Shown one piece after another: positions 53,987-62,248 of a stretch of DNA of 64,000 nt. Made by a program: the position numbers and the translations under genes. The stretch spans positions 2,294,001 through 2,358,000 of the forward strand of contig NZ_JAZDDH010000001.1 in the NCBI RefSeq assembly GCF_037081715.1, read 5' to 3'. This DNA comes from Halalkalicoccus sp. CG83 (GTDB taxonomy: Archaea > Halobacteriota > Halobacteria > Halobacteriales > Halalkalicoccaceae). Under the pieces are notes generated by a model that was not told the DNA's origin, searched no databases, and was given only the letters and a program-made list of their open reading frames with translations. Within the stretch, counting starts at the first letter, position 1. Every line of letters begins with the position of its first letter.

Positions 53987-56302
53987 ATGGGTGAGGAATC
54001 GACAACCGATAACGAGGATGGTACCGGTGTGCGCGTATTACTTCCCGATGGCGGTGAACCCGAGGACGACGACGAGGCGGGTGGGGGCGACGAAGCGGAC
54101 GAGAACGGCGACGGTGGGAATGACGGAGACGGCGAAGTAGAAACGCCCGAAGAAAACGACGAGGAAGAAGAGTCCGAAACTGACGGGGAGGACGAACCGG
54201 AGGGCGATGGAGAGGACGACGAAGCTGAGGACGAAGCGGACGGGGAAAATGGAGAAGCCGAAGGCGAAGGTGAAGCGTCAGAAGAGGACGACGGGAACGG
54301 GGAGGACGAACCGGAGACACACGAGCTGACGGTAACCGTCGAGAACGAGGATGGCGAGCCCGTTCCGGGGGCACCCCTTACGGTAGAGAGCAAGGACATG
54401 GGCCTCATCGAGGGGTTTCTCGACGAGGCCGAAGACGCAGAAACGGACGACAGCGGCGAAGCCTCCTTCGAGTTGGAGAACGCCGAATACAGCGTCCAAA
54501 CCGAAATCGACGACGAGCAGGCCGAAGAGCGGGTCGATATCGACGGTGACGACGAGGAGGTCACGCTCTCTCTCGACGTCGAAGAGGGTGAAGGAGAAGA
54601 AGACGAAGAGGGGGACGAGGGTGGAGAGGAAGAAGGCGAAGAGGAAGCGGAGGATGAAGGTGACCAAGAGGCGGATGGAGAAGAAGGAGAAGCCGACGAA
54701 GAGACGTACGAGCTAACGGTAACCGTCGAGAACGACCAGGGCGAGTACATTCAGGGAGCCACCGTCACGGTCGAGGACAAGGACGGCGACGCGTTCGAAT
54801 CGGGTGAACGGCAGGATACCGGGACCGACGGCGAGGCCACCTTCCTCCTTGAAAACGGCGACTACGCCGTCGAGGTCGACGCCGACGAGGGGAGCGCCGA
54901 AGAGCAGTTCACCCTCGAGGACGACGAGGAGATCACGCTCACCGTCGTTCCGGACGAGGAGACGTACGATCTGATGGTGACCGTCCAGAACGCCGAGGGC
55001 GACCCCGTCCCAGGGGCCTCGATCACGGTCGAAAGCGGGGACAAGGGCGTCATCGAGGGCTTTCGTGGGCAGCCCTCCGAGGCCGAAACCGACGATAGCG
55101 GTCAGAGTTCCTTCGAGTTAGCGGAGGGCCAGTACAGGGTCACGGTCGAGGCCGACAACGAAACGAACGACCAAGCAGTCGAGATCGAGGGCGGGGACGA
55201 AGAGGCCACGCTCACCCTCGACGTCGAGCAGGAAGAAGAGGAAGAGGAGGAGGAGGGCCGGAAAGGTCCGAAGGAGGCCGAGGGCGAGGTCGACGAGGAC
55301 GAATCCGCAAGCCACGGGACCGACCGTGGGTCGACAGTGCTGTATCTCGATCTCGAAGGACTGTTTCTCGACCTCCTCGGACTCGAGGTCGATCTCCACG
55401 AGGTCGTGCTGGACATCCGAGCGATCACCGGACCGGGGAACCTGCTCGGGAACCTGCTGTCGGCGGTCGCGGGGCTGTTGGACCCGCTGTCAGGGCTGCT
55501 CAATCGCCTGCTCAACTCCGTCCTGAACCTGTTGAGCTACATCACCTCGCCGCTCAAGTGGCTCTGGAACCAGATCAAAAAGCCGTTCAAGTGGCTGCGC
55601 AGCCTCGGAACCCGTATCGCGAACACGCTTTCAGCCCCGATCAGCGCGCTACGCAGTGCTGCGAGCCGGGTCTGGGACGTAGTGACCTCGCCGATCAGCG
55701 CGCTTCGAAGCGCGTTGGGTCGGGTCTGGGGCGTCCTGAGCTCGCCGATCAGTGCACTTCGGAACGCGCTGGGTCGGGTCCGAAACGCGTTGACCTCGCC
55801 GATCAGCTGGCTGAAAAGCGTCGGGAGTCGCGTTCGGGACGCCCTGGGAGTGCCGGCCGACGGGCTGCGTGCCGTCGTGAATCGCCTCGGGAACTCCGTG
55901 GAAAAAGCGATCGCCCGACTGCGTGGTCTGATCGGCGGAGGCGCTGAAGACGAAGGGGAAGCAGACGACGAGAACGGTCTGCTGAGCGGCATCGTCGGCA
56001 GTATCTCGGATCGAGTAAGCAGCGTCTCCGAATGGGCGAGCAGCATCGGAGACAGGATCTCGAACCGGATGAGTGACGTCGCAACCAGAATTTCGAACTG
56101 GGTACGCAACGTAGCAAGCAGGATCTCGAACTGGATACGCAACGTCCTGAACTGGCTGACCGACCCGGTTAGTATGCTGCTCTCGTCCATCCCGGTCGAG
56201 GAGATGCTCAACGAACTGATCAAGCAACTAGTCGGCGAGTCGGAGGGCGATGAGCCGACCAACGACGAGTCGAACGGAACGGAGACCGAAGCAGCCGAGT
56301 GA
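53987..56302 (+). CDS. Large acidic protein: carboxypeptidase-regulatory-like repeats plus amphipathic helix repeats
   Basis: Protein of 771 residues with no signal peptide. (1) Acidic leader, residues 1-110. (2) Three ~85-residue beta-sandwich-like repeats (starting near 54319, 54709 and 54964), each opening with a form of ELTVTVEN.G and resembling CarboxypepD_reg or Ig-like modules. (3) From about residue 445 a helical region: four exact 18-residue repeats of the type SPISALRSALGRVWGVLS (55634-55849) and three 11-residue repeats RISNWVRNVAS (56054-56152). These periods are whole numbers of helix turns, as in surface-binding amphipathic helices. CCTTTTTAAG about 30 bases upstream is a TATA box. 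Confidence 0.75.
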   Translation: MGEESTTDNEDGTGVRVLLPDGGEPEDDDEAGGGDEADENGDGGNDGDGEVETPEENDEEEESETDGEDEPEGDGEDDEAEDEADGENGEAEGEGEASEEDDGNGEDEPETHELTVTVENEDGEPVPGAPLTVESKDMGLIEGFLDEAEDAETDDSGEASFELENAEYSVQTEIDDEQAEERVDIDGDDEEVTLSLDVEEGEGEEDEEGDEGGEEEGEEEAEDEGDQEADGEEGEADEETYELTVTVENDQGEYIQGATVTVEDKDGDAFESGERQDTGTDGEATFLLENGDYAVEVDADEGSAEEQFTLEDDEEITLTVVPDEETYDLMVTVQNAEGDPVPGASITVESGDKGVIEGFRGQPSEAETDDSGQSSFELAEGQYRVTVEADNETNDQAVEIEGGDEEATLTLDVEQEEEEEEEEGRKGPKEAEGEVDEDESASHGTDRGSTVLYLDLEGLFLDLLGLEVDLHEVVLDIRAITGPGNLLGNLLSAVAGLLDPLSGLLNRLLNSVLNLLSYITSPLKWLWNQIKKPFKWLRSLGTRIANTLSAPISALRSAASRVWDVVTSPISALRSALGRVWGVLSSPISALRNALGRVRNALTSPISWLKSVGSRVRDALGVPADGLRAVVNRLGNSVEKAIARLRGLIGGGAEDEGEADDENGLLSGIVGSISDRVSSVSEWASSIGDRISNRMSDVATRISNWVRNVASRISNWIRNVLNWLTDPVSMLLSSIPVEEMLNELIKQLVGESEGDEPTNDESNGTETEAAE
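55634..55849 (+). repeat. Four tandem 54-bp repeats (18 codons)
   Basis: Units at 55634, 55688, 55742 and 55796, each encoding a variant of (S/A)PISALRSALGRVW-GVLS. The period is exact, and most changes are at surface positions such as W/R and G/N. They lie inside the large acidic protein. Confidence 0.9.
56054..56152 (+). repeat. Three tandem 33-bp repeats (11 codons)
   Basis: Units at 56054, 56087 and 56120 encoding RISNRMSDVAT, RISNWVRNVAS and RISNWIRNVLN. Eleven residues make three helix turns, the period used by apolipoprotein, perilipin and synuclein surface helices. Confidence 0.9.
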
Positions 56303-56449
56303 GTCGTCTCATGAGAGGATCCCTTCGACTGCTTCGATTGGCGGACGGGCTACAGTCCGGTCCGACGGATTCGCCACTGCGGATCGACGACGAGGTCTGC
56401 GACGGTATAGACTACGAACGCACGCGGCTGTAGAACCTACGAGAACACC

Positions 56450-56923
56450 ATGAGTGATAACGGAAACGACAACGGTAACGGTACTGACAACGGAAACGAC
56501 AACGGTAACGGCGACGGTCCGTCGATGCTCGAACCCCTCGAATCGGCGATCGGAGACATCGATTTCGAAAAGATATTCGAGGGAACACAACTGGAGGACG
56601 CCTTCGACGAGGACGAGGAAAACACCGGGGTAGCGATCGGGCGCGCCCTCGGCGAGATCGCCGGTCAAAAGCTCGGCGAGATCATCGGTCGAGAGATCGC
56701 GGAGATGATCGTAAAGGAGCTATCCGAGAGCGAGGAGGACGAAGAAGGGAAAGATGAGGGAGACGAAGAGGAGGAGGACGAAGAGGAGGAGGACGAAGGG
56801 AACGGCGACGAGGAGAACGGCGACGAGGGGGACGACGAAAACGGAGCCGAGGGGGACGACGAAAACGAGGATGAGAGCGACGAGGGAGAGGACGGTGAAG
56901 ACGGGTCGGACGGGGATGACTGA
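56450..56923 (+). CDS. Acidic glycine-zipper protein 1 (157 aa)
   Basis: N-terminal asparagine/glycine/aspartate repeats (residues 2-24), then PLESAIGDIDFEKIFEGTQL and DEDEENTG, then a helix with glycines at residues 64, 68, 72, 76 and 80 (AIGRALGEIAGQKLGEIIGR). The final ~65 residues are almost pure Glu/Asp/Gly. GxxxG ladders pack helices against each other, often in membranes or homo-oligomers. No known family. It is the first of three consecutive genes with this motif. Confidence 0.7.
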   Translation: MSDNGNDNGNGTDNGNDNGNGDGPSMLEPLESAIGDIDFEKIFEGTQLEDAFDEDEENTGVAIGRALGEIAGQKLGEIIGREIAEMIVKELSESEEDEEGKDEGDEEEEDEEEEDEGNGDEENGDEGDDENGAEGDDENEDESDEGEDGEDGSDGDD

Positions 56924-57077
56924 TCACAGATGAGGGGAAGCTATCAGCTATCTCGATCATCGATCGAACCGACGGTACGACGGACCGATCGATCCGGCGG
57001 CGAGGGTCGAGAACGTACTGTACGAAGCGGGATGAACCACGGCCGTACGCGACTACTGAAGGGAGGCTCTGACACCC

Positions 57078-57869
57078 ATGAGTGAAACCAACAACGGCGA
57101 CGACGATACCGGTAGCTCGATGCTCGAGAGCGTCGACACGGAGGAACTACTCGAAGGCACGAAATTGGAAGACGCCGTCGACGAGGACGACAAGAACCTC
57201 GGCGAGGCGATCGGCCGCGCGATCGGTGCGATCATCGGCAGGCAGATCGGCGAACTGGTCGGGCGGATGGTCACGGAACGGCTCCGCGGAGGGAGCAAAG
57301 AGGACGAGGAAGAGGAAACACACGAGCTGACGGTATCGGTCGAGAACGAAGACGGCGATCCCGTTGAGAATGCGACCGTTACCGTCGAAGACGAGGACAG
57401 TGGCCTCCTGGGAAGTCTGATCGGGGGCGGTGAAACCGACGAAACCGACGAGGATGGCGAGGTGACCCTCCAGCTCCAAAGCGGTGACTACACCATCGAA
57501 GCCGACGCCGAGGGCGGCAGTGCCGAAGACGAGATGACCATTGAAGGCGACGACGAAGCGGTCTCGCTGACTATCGAGGAGGAAGGAGACGAGGACGAAG
57601 AAGACGAAGGCGAGGAAGAGGAGACCGGGGACGAAGACGAAGACGAAGGCGAGGGCGAAAGCGACGTAGACGAGGAAGAGGGGACCGAGGACGAAGACGA
57701 ACGCGAGGAGACGGAGGAAGACGAGGAGTCCGAAGAGGATGAAGATGGAGACGACGACGAACCGGAGGACGATGAAGACGAGGAGGACGAAGGCGACGAA
57801 GAGGATGAAGACGACGAGGAGGAAGGCGAGGACGAGAACGGTAACGAGGACGACGAAGACGAAGAATGA
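57078..57869 (+). CDS. Acidic glycine-zipper protein 2 with regulatory-like repeat (263 aa)
   Basis: Residues 10-70 match protein 1: LLEGTKLEDAVDEDDKNLG, then AIGRAIGAIIGRQIGELVGR with glycines at 46, 50, 54, 58 and 62. Residues 81-168 are one carboxypeptidase-regulatory-like module (ELTVSVENEDGDPVENATV), very close to the repeats of the 771-residue protein. The last ~95 residues are a Glu/Asp tail. It therefore links the zipper family to the large repeat protein and argues that the genes work together. Confidence 0.7.
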   Translation: MSETNNGDDDTGSSMLESVDTEELLEGTKLEDAVDEDDKNLGEAIGRAIGAIIGRQIGELVGRMVTERLRGGSKEDEEEETHELTVSVENEDGDPVENATVTVEDEDSGLLGSLIGGGETDETDEDGEVTLQLQSGDYTIEADAEGGSAEDEMTIEGDDEAVSLTIEEEGDEDEEDEGEEEETGDEDEDEGEGESDVDEEEGTEDEDEREETEEDEESEEDEDGDDDEPEDDEDEEDEGDEEDEDDEEEGEDENGNEDDEDEE

Positions 57870-57919
57870 GGACGTAAAAGGATGATCATAAGGAGCGCTC
57901 TATCGACGAGGTGGCGATC

Positions 57920-59107
57920 ATGAGTAACGAGTCGATCATCGAGGCCATCGATACCGGGACGCTGCTCGAAGCCATCGACATCGGTGATCTACTCGAAGAA
58001 GCCGATCTCGGCGAGCTGGCCGAACGAGAGGACGTCAACGTGGCGATCAAGGAGATCGCCGCGGTTCTCGGTCGCGAGTTCGGGGCGGCACTCGGCCGAG
58101 AACTCGGGGAGGTCATCGCACGAGCGATCTCCGAGCGCCCCTCGATCGACGAGCTAATCGAGGACGTTAAAGGGGCGATCGGAGACGCGTTCAGGGAGCT
58201 GTTCGTGAACCCGGACGCTCGGGCGTCACTCAAGGAGGACCTCAAATCCATCGGCAAGGACCAGCTCTCCGGCGATCTCGTCGCAGACGCTGTGAGTGGT
58301 ACACTCGGCGATGAGGGTGAGAGTGAAGACGAGACGGACGATGAACAAGCGGAAGAAGCCGAGGAGAGCGAGTCCGTGGACTCGGAGAGCGACGAGGAAG
58401 ACGAGGAAACCGAGGAAGCGGACGAGTCGGAAGAGGAGCAGGACGCCGAGGAGTCCGAGGAAGGAGACGGTAACGAGAGCGACGGCGAAGACGACGAGGA
58501 CGACGGTGACTCGCTCGGCAGCCAGATCGGCATCGGGGATGCCATCAAGGAGGGACTCAGCAGCGACGATGGCGACGAGTCGGAAGCGGACGAGGAGACC
58601 GAAGAGGACGCCGAGGAAGGAGACGGTGACGAGGGGTCGGAAGGAGACGAGGCCGCGGAGGAAGACGAAGGAGATGAGGACGAGGAAGACGAGACCGAGG
58701 ACACGGACGAGGAAGACGAAGGAGATGAGGACGAGGAAGACGAGACCGAGGACACGGACGAGGAAGATGAAGAGGATGAAGAGGAAGACGAAGGAGATGA
58801 GGACGAGGGAGGCGACGAAGAGGAGGACGAGGAAGGCGAAGGAGAAGGCGACGAAGAGGAGGAAGACGAAGGAGATGAGGACGAGGAGGCGGAGGGTGAG
58901 GAAGACGAGACCGAGGACACGGACGAGGAAGATGAAGAGGACGACGACGTTCCCGAGACCGCCGACGAGCTCGCGGACCTCTCCTACCGCGAGCTACAGT
59001 CGCTCGCGAAGGAACGGGACATCCAGGCCAACCTCAGTCGCGAGGAGCTAACCGAGGAGCTCAGCGACGTGCTCGGGATCGAGAACGAGAACGAGGACGA
59101 GGAGTAG
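57920..59107 (+). CDS. Acidic glycine-zipper protein 3 with SAP/Rho-N-like C-terminus (395 aa)
   Basis: Start ATG 57920 (GTG 57911 also in frame). The N-terminal region IEAIDTGTLLEAIDIGDLLE precedes the zipper VLGREFGAALGRELGEVIA (glycines 51, 55, 59 and 63). A second helical region extends to about residue 130. The middle 220 residues are a highly repetitive acidic tract, including an exact 51-bp duplication. The C-terminal ~40 residues (ELADLSYRELQSLAKERDI and LSREELTEEL) resemble SAP/Rho-N/HeH domains, which bind nucleic acid or proteins. Confidence 0.7.
   Translation: MSNESIIEAIDTGTLLEAIDIGDLLEEADLGELAEREDVNVAIKEIAAVLGREFGAALGRELGEVIARAISERPSIDELIEDVKGAIGDAFRELFVNPDARASLKEDLKSIGKDQLSGDLVADAVSGTLGDEGESEDETDDEQAEEAEESESVDSESDEEDEETEEADESEEEQDAEESEEGDGNESDGEDDEDDGDSLGSQIGIGDAIKEGLSSDDGDESEADEETEEDAEEGDGDEGSEGDEAAEEDEGDEDEEDETEDTDEEDEGDEDEEDETEDTDEEDEEDEEEDEGDEDEGGDEEEDEEGEGEGDEEEEDEGDEDEEAEGEEDETEDTDEEDEEDDDVPETADELADLSYRELQSLAKERDIQANLSREELTEELSDVLGIENENEDEE
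58661..58762 (+). repeat. Exact tandem duplication of 51 bp
   Basis: Copies at 58661-58711 and 58712-58762 are identical, encoding 17 acidic residues each. A third, degenerate copy begins near 58864. Identity at synonymous positions points to a recent duplication. Confidence 0.9.
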
Positions 59108-59116
59108 GGCGATCGA

Positions 59117-59269
59117 TCAGTCGGTCGGCGGCGCATCGGTACGCCGTTCGAGCGGCGATCCGCCGCACTCGACGCAGACGTACTGCCCGTCGGTCGTACG
59201 GGTCACTGGGGCGTTGCAGTCGATACACTTGATTCGTGCGCTGCGTGCTTCACGTGGATAGCGACTCAT
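59117..59269 (-). CDS. Small zinc-finger protein (50 aa)
   Basis: A 50-codon gene (ATG 59269, overlapping the otsB stop by four bases). Two knuckles, CIDC and CVEC, are separated by 14 residues around TRTTDGQY, as in zinc-ribbon microproteins. It is the last gene of the trehalose operon. Its role is unknown. Confidence 0.65.
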   Translation of the reverse strand: MSRYPREARSARIKCIDCNAPVTRTTDGQYVCVECGGSPLERRTDAPPTD

Positions 59270-60096
59270 GGATCTGTAGAAGTGATGGGGCGCGTAGTCG
59301 GGTCGTCGAGCCACTCGCCGAGCGCGCCGAGCGCTTCTGCGACGCCCGACTGGGTCGGAATCTGGTAGCTGGCGTCCGTCTCGCCGGTGCCGACGTGAAT
59401 GGCGATCCCCTCGGGCAGCACCGCGCGGAACGCCGACTCGTCGGTGGTGTCGTCGCCGATGTAGATCGGCAACCAGTCGTCGGGCTGGGACGCCGCGATC
59501 AGCGAGACGGCCATTCCCTTGTGCCAGCGGACCGCCGGACGGAGCTCGAGGATCTGCTTGCCGTCGGTACATCGGATTCCGCCGTCGCCGAAGCGTTCGA
59601 CGCTCTCCTCGACCGCCTCGACGACCTCCTCGACCCGCTCGTCGGGCGTCTCGCGGAAGTGAACGGTCACGGTGGCCCCCTTGTCCTCGATCGCGGCCCC
59701 CTCGATCCGTGCGAGGCGGTCCTCGAGGTGCTCGACGATTCGCCGGAGCCGCCGGCGTCGTTTGACGGCGACCGGGTGGACCGTCGTCGAACCGTTCCGG
59801 TGGAGTTCGAGACCGTGGTTGCCCGCGTAGGCGAGTCCATCGATGCCGACGCGCTCGCGGACGTCGTCGAGCGCACGTCCGCTAACGACGGCGACGCGGA
59901 CGCGATCGTGCTCTCGCAACGCCTCGAGCATCCGCCGGTTCTCGGGCGTGATCTCGGGGGCGTCGGGATCGGTCTCGATCGGCGCGAGCGTACCGTCGAA
60001 GTCCACACAGAGGACGAGTCCCGGCGCGTTCGCGATCCGCTCGTGGATCTCGTCTCGGTGGTCGTCAAACCGGGGGAGTGCGGCGGTCTCAGGCAT
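59266..60096 (-). CDS. otsB: Trehalose-6-phosphate phosphatase
   Basis: HAD-family phosphatase of 276 residues. Motif I is VDFDGTLAP (nucleophile and acid aspartates near residue 32), motif II is VVSGR, a lysine lies in TVHFRETPDERVEE/KGMAVSLI, and motif IV is IYIGDDTTDESAF. The order and length fit OtsB. It removes phosphate from trehalose-6-P to give trehalose, an osmolyte. ATG 60096 is preferred and overlaps the otsA stop by eight bases. Confidence 0.93.
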   Translation of the reverse strand: MPETAALPRFDDHRDEIHERIANAPGLVLCVDFDGTLAPIETDPDAPEITPENRRMLEALREHDRVRVAVVSGRALDDVRERVGIDGLAYAGNHGLELHRNGSTTVHPVAVKRRRRLRRIVEHLEDRLARIEGAAIEDKGATVTVHFRETPDERVEEVVEAVEESVERFGDGGIRCTDGKQILELRPAVRWHKGMAVSLIAASQPDDWLPIYIGDDTTDESAFRAVLPEGIAIHVGTGETDASYQIPTQSGVAEALGALGEWLDDPTTRPITSTDP

Positions 60097-61591
60097 GTTC
60101 GGAGACGATTTCGTCGCGGTTCCCCTCACAGTCCAGCGCCGCCGAGAGCACGTCGTCCATCCAGGCCACCAGGTCGTACGAGTTCACCCGTTCACGAAGG
60201 GTCGTCATGCGTTCGCGTCGCTCCTCCTCGGGGAGCGCCAGCGCTCGGTCGATGGCGTCGGCGACCCCCTGGGTGTCGTAGGGGTTGATCGTCACCGCGT
60301 CGTCACCGAGTTCCTCGTGGGCGCCCGCGAACTCGCTCAACAACAGGACGCCCTCGCTGTCGAGTTGGGCCGCGACGAACTCCTTGGCGACGAGGTTCAT
60401 CCCGTCGCGAAGCGGCGTGACCAGCGCGAGGTCGCTATGTCTGTACAGCGCGTACAGCTCCTCCTTCGGGAGGTGTTCCTGGACGCGGATGATCGGCCGC
60501 CAGTCGTCGGTTCCGAACCGGTCGTTGACTCGCTCGATCGAGCGGTCGACCCGGTCCTGCAGGTGTTGGTAGGCCTCGATCTCCTCACGGCTCCCCGTCC
60601 CCTTCTGAACGTAGGTGAGATCGCCGCGCCGTTCGGGGTGGTCCTCGAAGAACCGTTCGAGCGCATCGATTCGCTCGGGGATCCCCTTGGTGTAGTCCAA
60701 CCGATCGACGCCGAGTGCGATGGTCCGGTCCTCGAGTCGGTGGCGCCGTTCGAGATCCGGCCAGGCGTCGCGTTCGGCCAGATCGGTGATTCGACCGGCG
60801 TCGACCCCGAGCGGGAACGCCACGACGGTGGTGGTGTGGTCGTCGTAGGCGACCGCACCGTTCGAACGATCGACCGTCGCCTCGGGGACCGCCGCCTCGA
60901 CGCAGTCGAGGAAGTTCCCGACGTACTCCGGGGTGTGAAAGACCAGCAGGTCGTTCGCGAGCAGGCTCGCGACGATCGTCTCGGCGGACGGACAGACGCG
61001 AAAGGTGTCCCACGTCGGCCACGGGATGTGCCAGAACTGCGTCAACACCGCGCCACCGACGTCGCCGCGGACCATCCGTGGAGCGAGTCCGAAGTGGTAG
61101 TCCTGAAACCAGATCAGGGCGTCGTCGTCATCGTCGATCCGATCGACCACGGCGTCGGCGAACCGACGGTTGACCTGCCGGTAGTGTTCGAAGTCGCGAC
61201 CGTCACAGCGTGCGGTACCGATCATGCCGTGACAGAGCGGCCAGAGCGCGCGGTTGCTGTAGCCGTAGTAGTAGCCCTCGACGTCCTCCTCGGAGAGGCG
61301 GACCCGCGAGAGGGTGTAGGAGGGATCGTCCGGCGGGACGCGCACTCGTCCCTCCTCGTCGGCGACCTCGAAGTCGGCGTCGCCGTCGCCCCAGGCGATC
61401 CACGTCCCCTCCGCGCGCTGCATCACCGGATCGAGACCGGCAGTCAGCCCGCCGGCGGGACGGGAGACGGTGATCTCGCCGTCGTCGTAGTCGTGGGCGT
61501 ACGGCTGGCGGTTCGAGACGACGACGAGGTCGCGATCCGAGAACGCGTCGGTAACGCGGTCGCTGAGCGCCGCCGATCCCGGGTTCGTCAT
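60089..61591 (-). CDS. otsA: Trehalose-6-phosphate synthase
   Basis: GT20 glycosyltransferase of 500 residues that joins UDP-glucose (or another nucleotide-glucose) with glucose-6-P. SNRQPYAHD and RPAGGLTAGLDPV lie near the N-terminus; WFQDYHFGLAPRM, QFWHIPWPTWDTF, LGVDRLDYTKGIPERI and LVTPLRDGMNLVAKEF are the classical OtsA blocks. ATG 61591 overlaps the upstream hypothetical gene's stop. Trehalose is a known compatible solute in haloarchaea. Confidence 0.95.
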   Translation of the reverse strand: MTNPGSAALSDRVTDAFSDRDLVVVSNRQPYAHDYDDGEITVSRPAGGLTAGLDPVMQRAEGTWIAWGDGDADFEVADEEGRVRVPPDDPSYTLSRVRLSEEDVEGYYYGYSNRALWPLCHGMIGTARCDGRDFEHYRQVNRRFADAVVDRIDDDDDALIWFQDYHFGLAPRMVRGDVGGAVLTQFWHIPWPTWDTFRVCPSAETIVASLLANDLLVFHTPEYVGNFLDCVEAAVPEATVDRSNGAVAYDDHTTTVVAFPLGVDAGRITDLAERDAWPDLERRHRLEDRTIALGVDRLDYTKGIPERIDALERFFEDHPERRGDLTYVQKGTGSREEIEAYQHLQDRVDRSIERVNDRFGTDDWRPIIRVQEHLPKEELYALYRHSDLALVTPLRDGMNLVAKEFVAAQLDSEGVLLLSEFAGAHEELGDDAVTINPYDTQGVADAIDRALALPEEERRERMTTLRERVNSYDLVAWMDDVLSAALDCEGNRDEIVSEHA

Positions 61592-61998
61592 GGACTGAGT
61601 TCTTCGGCGATGCGCTTCGTCGTCCGCGTTCGGTCGTCGAGATCGTCGATCGTGGTCCTCCCGGCGAGCAGGTCGACCATCGCGCCCGATGAGAGGCCGA
61701 CCTCACCTTCGATCGTCTCGTTGATGCGTTCCATATGCTTCAGTACGGTATCGAGTGCGACCTCCCTTGTAGTTACGTACCCGATGGTAACGGCGCTGCT
61801 CGCCTCGCCGGCGCGCTGGCGACAGCGAAGCTCCCACCCATGGCTCGAGGACGGATCGGAACGCGGCGGACATCCCTCGCTTCGTACCGCGGAGATGGTG
61901 AACCGGTCGTCGTCCCGTCTGAACTCCATTCTGTCGGCGCTGAACTCCTTACGGAGCCAGTGACAGGGAAGGAGGACGTCGTCTGGCACGGGATTCAT
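61588..61998 (-). CDS. Conserved hypothetical protein, first gene of the trehalose operon
   Basis: Protein of 136 residues starting ATG 61998 (an upstream frame start at 62052 would add an arginine-rich non-conserved leader). It opens MNPVPDDVLLPCHWLRKEF, has a middle beta segment, and a C-terminal helix-turn region with EGEVGLSSGAMVDLLAGR. Its stop overlaps otsA, so it is coupled to trehalose synthesis. A regulatory or sensor role is plausible, without direct evidence. Confidence 0.6.
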   Translation of the reverse strand: MNPVPDDVLLPCHWLRKEFSADRMEFRRDDDRFTISAVRSEGCPPRSDPSSSHGWELRCRQRAGEASSAVTIGYVTTREVALDTVLKHMERINETIEGEVGLSSGAMVDLLAGRTTIDDLDDRTRTTKRIAEELSP

Positions 61999-62248
61999 GA
62001 CTTCTTCCGTTCTGAGTAGGACGCTCCTCCGGGTCGAACTTCTGCCTGCCATACCGTGGGATTTATATGATGATCGCCGGTTTTCATCTACCGATCTATA
62101 TTTGTATCAAGTGATTTGGGATTGAATCTTCCTCTACACCCGCCGGAAACGGTGATATGGATGTGAAGAGGACGCGCACGCAGGCCTTCCGTATTTATCA
62201 TGCAGTACCCCAGTAGATGACGACTCCACGTTCGACGATGGAGAAGAT
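61999..62248. promoter_or_regulatory. Divergent region between the trehalose operon and sulfatases
   Basis: About 250 bases with an AT-rich centre. TTATATGATG (about 62063-62072) and CTATATTTG (about 62096-62104) are TATA candidates, and a further GTATTTATC at about 62190-62198 could serve the sulfatase gene. No gene is supported. Confidence 0.4.

Noticed and set aside
58661-58762. CRISPR-like array
   Set aside because: The copies are directly adjacent with no spacers and are in frame inside an acidic coding region. No CRISPR array was seen anywhere in the window.
57886-58920. Long minus-strand serine-rich frame (about 344 codons) opposite the acidic genes
   Set aside because: It is the antisense of Glu/Asp codons (GAG/GAC read as CTC/TCC-type serine codons). 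It lacks a promoter and mirrors the repeat pattern of the real gene.
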